Shown here: in pieces, positions 13,433-16,018 of the stretch
Layout: every line of letters begins with the position of its first letter
Position numbering within the stretch: the stretch's first letter is position 1
Assembly (NCBI GenBank): GCA_031285415.1
Contig: JAITWF010000066.1
Location: 1-16,018 of the forward strand
Source of the DNA: Deferribacteraceae bacterium
Lineage (GTDB): Bacteria; Chrysiogenota; Deferribacteres; Deferribacterales; JAISNW01
Direction of reading: 5' to 3'
DNA length: 16,018 nucleotides
Position numbers and translations under genes: made by a program
The notes under the pieces: model-generated
The model's input: the letters and a program-made list of their open reading frames with translations, nothing else
Told to the model about the DNA's origin: nothing
The model's database searches: none

Positions 13433-14218
13433 ATGAAGATAGGGTTAATAGCAGGTTCAGGCTTCTACAATATCGACTGGCTAGGTGAGGCAGAGGAGTT
13501 AACGATCTCAACGCCGTACGGCGAGCCATCTGATAAATACTTTAAATACAGCTACGGCGAACATGAGATATATTTTCTACCTAGACACGGTTTAAAACAC
13601 GATAAAGCCCCCCACTCTATCAACTATAGAGCCAATATCCATGGGTTTAAAGAGCTTGGAGTCGAGAGAATCATCGCATTCACCGCAACTGGCGGCATAA
13701 ACGGCAACTTTGCCCCTGGCGATATAGTGATAACCGATAACGCAATCGACTTCACATCTGGAAGAGCAAGTACATACTTCGACAACGACGAGATCTACCA
13801 CGTCGACCTCACCTCCCCCTTCTGCCCCGACACACGCAAAAAGCTACTGCACGCCGCAAAGAAAGCCGATGTAAAGGTGCATAAAGCTGGCGTGTACGTC
13901 TGCACAAACGGCCCTAGATACGAAACTGCCGCCGAGATTATGGCGTATAAGATATTAGGTGCCGATATGGTCGGAATGACGATCTTTCCAGAGTGTACCC
14001 TCGCTAGAGAGCTACAGATCTGCTACGCAAGCGTCAGCGTGATCACAAACTACGCCGCAGGGGTCTCTAATGAACCACTCGATACCGACCACGTTACAAA
14101 GATTATGGCGAAATCAAATAATAAACTAAAAGATATCTTCAAAAAATATCTGAAACTCGATACCGAGATTAAATGCGGCTGCCACAGTAGCCTTGAAGGA
14201 AATAAGATTAGCAAATGA
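13433..14218 (+). CDS. MTAP/PNP-family phosphorylase, predicted 6-oxopurine (methylthioinosine) type
   Basis: A 261-residue trimeric-type nucleoside phosphorylase that cleaves a purine (methylthio)nucleoside with phosphate to free base and sugar-1-phosphate. The phosphate site is GSGFY (8-12) and RHG (51-53), and the purine/ribose site is GPRYETAAEI (160-169) and VGMTIFPE (180-187). The base-selecting segment reads SVITNYAAG with Asn206. In this family Asn before x-A-A-G favours 6-oxopurines, whereas adenosine-type MTAPs have Asp (TDYD). So S-methyl-5'-thioinosine phosphorylase, or an inosine/guanosine PNP, is more likely than MTAP. A strong GGAGG (13423-13427) lies five to six bases before the ATG, just beyond the palindrome. 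Its stop overlaps the murB start (ATGA). Substrate is inferred, family is certain. Confidence 0.92.
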   Translation: MKIGLIAGSGFYNIDWLGEAEELTISTPYGEPSDKYFKYSYGEHEIYFLPRHGLKHDKAPHSINYRANIHGFKELGVERIIAFTATGGINGNFAPGDIVITDNAIDFTSGRASTYFDNDEIYHVDLTSPFCPDTRKKLLHAAKKADVKVHKAGVYVCTNGPRYETAAEIMAYKILGADMVGMTIFPECTLARELQICYASVSVITNYAAGVSNEPLDTDHVTKIMAKSNNKLKDIFKKYLKLDTEIKCGCHSSLEGNKISK

Positions 14219-15090
14219 GCAACTTTACTGAACACGAATCGCTACACGAGTATTGCACCTACCGCACAGGGGGGCAGGCTCGATACTTTATACGTCCTAA
14301 AGATACACAGGAACTCAAAACGGCACTCGTTTGGGCAGATTCCATGAAACTACCGCACGAGGTGATCGGCTACGGTGCCAATATCTTAGTATCTGATAAC
14401 GGCTACGATGGGCTTATCATCTGTCTGCGAGATTTTGAAAAAACATGCCTACGAAGCGGCAATCATCTACTGATCGGGGCTGGAGTACTTTTAAACGACG
14501 CCATCCTATACGCCGCCGAACAGGGGCTTGCAGGGATGGAGGCGCTCTCTGGTATCCCAGGCACAGTGGGCGGAGCCGTCAAGATGAACGCTGGGGCGTA
14601 CGGTACCGAGATGAAAGATATCGTCACTCGTATAAATGTGCTTACGCTAGAGGATGGCACTCTAATGGAAAGGGTGTATACCAACGATGAAGCACTATTC
14701 GACTACAGAAAAGCGGATGGATTACTAGGCAAGCTAGTATTAGGCGTTGATATAACCCTTACCCCTGGCGATAAAGATACAATCTTAGCTAAACGAAAAG
14801 AGATCTTGAAACAGCGCACGGAAAAACAGCCATTAAACTATCCAAGCTGCGGCTCGGTCTTTAAACGCCCTACTGGCAACTTCGCTGGCACACTTATCGA
14901 GCAGTGTGGATTAAAGGGGTATACGATCGGCGGCGCACAGGTATCGGAGAAGCATGCGAACTTTATAGTAAATCTTGGCGACGCCACCTCCTCTGATATA
15001 TACAACCTGATCACGCATGTGAAGAAAACCGTATTTATAAAAACGAAGGTGATGCTGGAGGAAGAGGTTAAATTTATAGGCAACGTTTAA
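14215..15090 (+). CDS. murB: UDP-N-acetylenolpyruvoylglucosamine reductase
   Basis: This is the FAD enzyme that reduces UDP-GlcNAc-enolpyruvate to UDP-MurNAc with NADPH, the second committed step of peptidoglycan synthesis in the cytosol. The FAD domain shows YRTGGQA (16-22), IGYGANILVSD (51-61, Ala where Ser is common) and SGIPGTVGGAVKMNAGAYG (112-130). Catalytic residues are Arg165 (FDYR), Ser214 in PSCGSVFKRP, which protonates the intermediate, and Glu284 in LEEEVKFIG near the end. The 291 residues and absence of the extra Tyr loop indicate the type II class. The ATG overlaps the stop of the phosphorylase gene, giving a two-gene unit. There is no clear terminator after the stop. Confidence 0.97.
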   Translation: MSNFTEHESLHEYCTYRTGGQARYFIRPKDTQELKTALVWADSMKLPHEVIGYGANILVSDNGYDGLIICLRDFEKTCLRSGNHLLIGAGVLLNDAILYAAEQGLAGMEALSGIPGTVGGAVKMNAGAYGTEMKDIVTRINVLTLEDGTLMERVYTNDEALFDYRKADGLLGKLVLGVDITLTPGDKDTILAKRKEILKQRTEKQPLNYPSCGSVFKRPTGNFAGTLIEQCGLKGYTIGGAQVSEKHANFIVNLGDATSSDIYNLITHVKKTVFIKTKVMLEEEVKFIGNV

Positions 15091-15109
15091 CCCTCTTTTC
15101 ATATTCATC

Positions 15110-15137
15110 TTGTAAATATTAAAATATAGTATACAAT
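15110..15137 (+). promoter_or_regulatory. Candidate promoter for the lipoprotein gene
   Basis: TTGTAA (15110-15115), a 16-base spacer and TACAAT (15132-15137), in the AT-rich gap after murB. Initiation near 15144 would give a short leader containing AGGAGG (15158-15163), six bases before the ATG. Confidence 0.4.
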
Positions 15138-15169
15138 GTACTGAAAAATAGAGGTCTAGGAGGAGAGAT

Positions 15170-16015
15170 ATGATAAAAAAGTTAGCAATGTTCCTATTAT
15201 TGTCGGTTTTTGCTGTAGCTTGCGGCGACAATCTAATGGAAGATACACTTGCAGACGATGGTTCAAATAAGGCGAAGCAGGTTGATCTTGAGGCGGCACT
15301 GAACGATAAAGATTACGACTTTATAGTATCAAAGTTAGAGCGTGGCGACAATGCCACATACGGCGATCTCAGCTCAAGGGAGAAGTATCTTTTATCACTT
15401 GCTTGGCTCGGTCAGACAAAGTTTGACGTTCTGGCAAATATTTCAAACTTTTTTGAGGATAACCTCTCTACAGGGGCGATAATCAGTAGCTTGCAGGGTG
15501 ATAGCAGAAACCTTACTGGCGATGAGATACAGACCCAAAAGATGCCTTTGTACAATAAGATACTCGGCATGACAGATCCAGATAACAATACTACTAACGA
15601 TGAAGATCTCGTAACCGTTGCAGGGATTGCATCGGCGATGAAAGTTCTGATGTCTATCACAGATATGACGAATGGGCTACTGCCAGCTCTTGCCAGTACA
15701 CCGTTGGCAGGGATAGATAACGTTAGCTTCGATGAAGAGGATCCAAACTATATCGTAAATATATTTGATAATTTAACTGAAACAGAGGTTAAGACTGCTC
15801 TGGAAAGTCTAGTACCAATGCTTAATGGCGATCTTTCATACCTTCAAGACGCTGTTGATACCTTCATACCAGAGGATCTGGCTGATGAAGCTGACGAGCA
15901 GGAGATCAAAGAGAAGATGGATGAGTATATCGATAAGCTAAAGGGCGGCGGAGCGACGATCACTGCGCAATCTGCTTACGATTTCATCATGCAAGAGATG
16001 GGCAAAAAAAATTAA
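15170..16015 (+). CDS. Predicted lipoprotein of unknown function
   Basis: A 281-residue exported protein. Residues 1-18 are a lipoprotein signal peptide: basic MIKK, a hydrophobic core, and a lipobox-like FAVAC with Cys18 to be lipidated, followed by Gly-Asp. The mature part is acidic and largely helical (DYDFIVSKLERGD, YLLSLAWLGQTKFDVLANISNFF, a long acidic helix near 235-262). It has no cysteine besides Cys18 and no motif I recognise. It could be a helical-repeat lipoprotein, but no clear repeat unit is visible. The strong AGGAGG six bases before the ATG suggests good expression from its own promoter. It would be a client of the Lol system encoded upstream; outer-membrane placement is inference. 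The stop lies three bases before the window end. Confidence 0.82.
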   Translation: MIKKLAMFLLLSVFAVACGDNLMEDTLADDGSNKAKQVDLEAALNDKDYDFIVSKLERGDNATYGDLSSREKYLLSLAWLGQTKFDVLANISNFFEDNLSTGAIISSLQGDSRNLTGDEIQTQKMPLYNKILGMTDPDNNTTNDEDLVTVAGIASAMKVLMSITDMTNGLLPALASTPLAGIDNVSFDEEDPNYIVNIFDNLTETEVKTALESLVPMLNGDLSYLQDAVDTFIPEDLADEADEQEIKEKMDEYIDKLKGGGATITAQSAYDFIMQEMGKKN

Positions 16016-16018
16016 TAC

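Overview
The window looks like a stretch of chromosome from a Gram-negative (diderm) bacterium. It carries a LolC/E-type permease with a LolD-type ATPase, MurB, and a protein with a lipoprotein signal peptide. Most genes are compact housekeeping genes with strong GGAGG-type ribosome binding sites and very short or overlapping junctions. I cannot name the lineage with confidence. No rRNA, tRNA, CRISPR array, IS transposase or prophage block is visible. The only phage-flavoured gene is a BRO-N/DinD-like protein.

Layout. 1-600: a small FMN-split-barrel (pyridoxamine oxidase-like) gene, then a 94-bp nested inverted repeat between converging genes. 608-1681 (-): a membrane diguanylate cyclase. 1708-1833: a structured intergenic repeat, copy 1. 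1853-7669 (-): a tight eight-gene operon, transcribed leftward as REC-HPt phosphorelay protein, ftsY, an unrecognised small protein, an SPL-like radical SAM enzyme, a ROK sugar kinase, a BRO-N protein, dut and a HAD phosphatase. Nearly every junction overlaps, four of them by ATGA. 7670-7824: a divergent promoter region. 7825-9456 (+): serA. 9464-9582: copy 2 of the repeat. 9601-13310 (+): guaA, lolC/E, lolD and a TRIC-type channel, again overlapping. 13299-13419: a 121-bp imperfect palindrome that supplies the last codons of the TRIC gene. 13433-15090 (+): a 6-oxopurine-type methylthionucleoside phosphorylase and murB. 15170-16015 (+): a lipoprotein of unknown function.

How the genes fit together. 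The leftward operon mixes membrane-protein targeting (FtsY), phosphorelay signalling, nucleotide-pool sanitation (Dut, possibly the HAD phosphatase) and DNA-related proteins (SPL-like, BRO-N/DinD-like). The rightward genes cover serine synthesis, GMP synthesis, lipoprotein release, purine/methylthio salvage and peptidoglycan precursor synthesis.

The most striking observation is that guaA is an uninterrupted 406-codon gene with an intact ATP-pyrophosphatase half. Its glutamine amidotransferase domain lacks the central part, including the catalytic Cys and the His/Glu pair. It should therefore not hydrolyse glutamine by itself. Other points for a second look are an SPL-like enzyme with Glu where SPL has its hydrogen-donor Cys, three unrelated families of hairpin-forming intergenic repeats (one with apparent compensatory change between copies), and a perfect 11-bp-arm palindrome inside the BRO-N gene.
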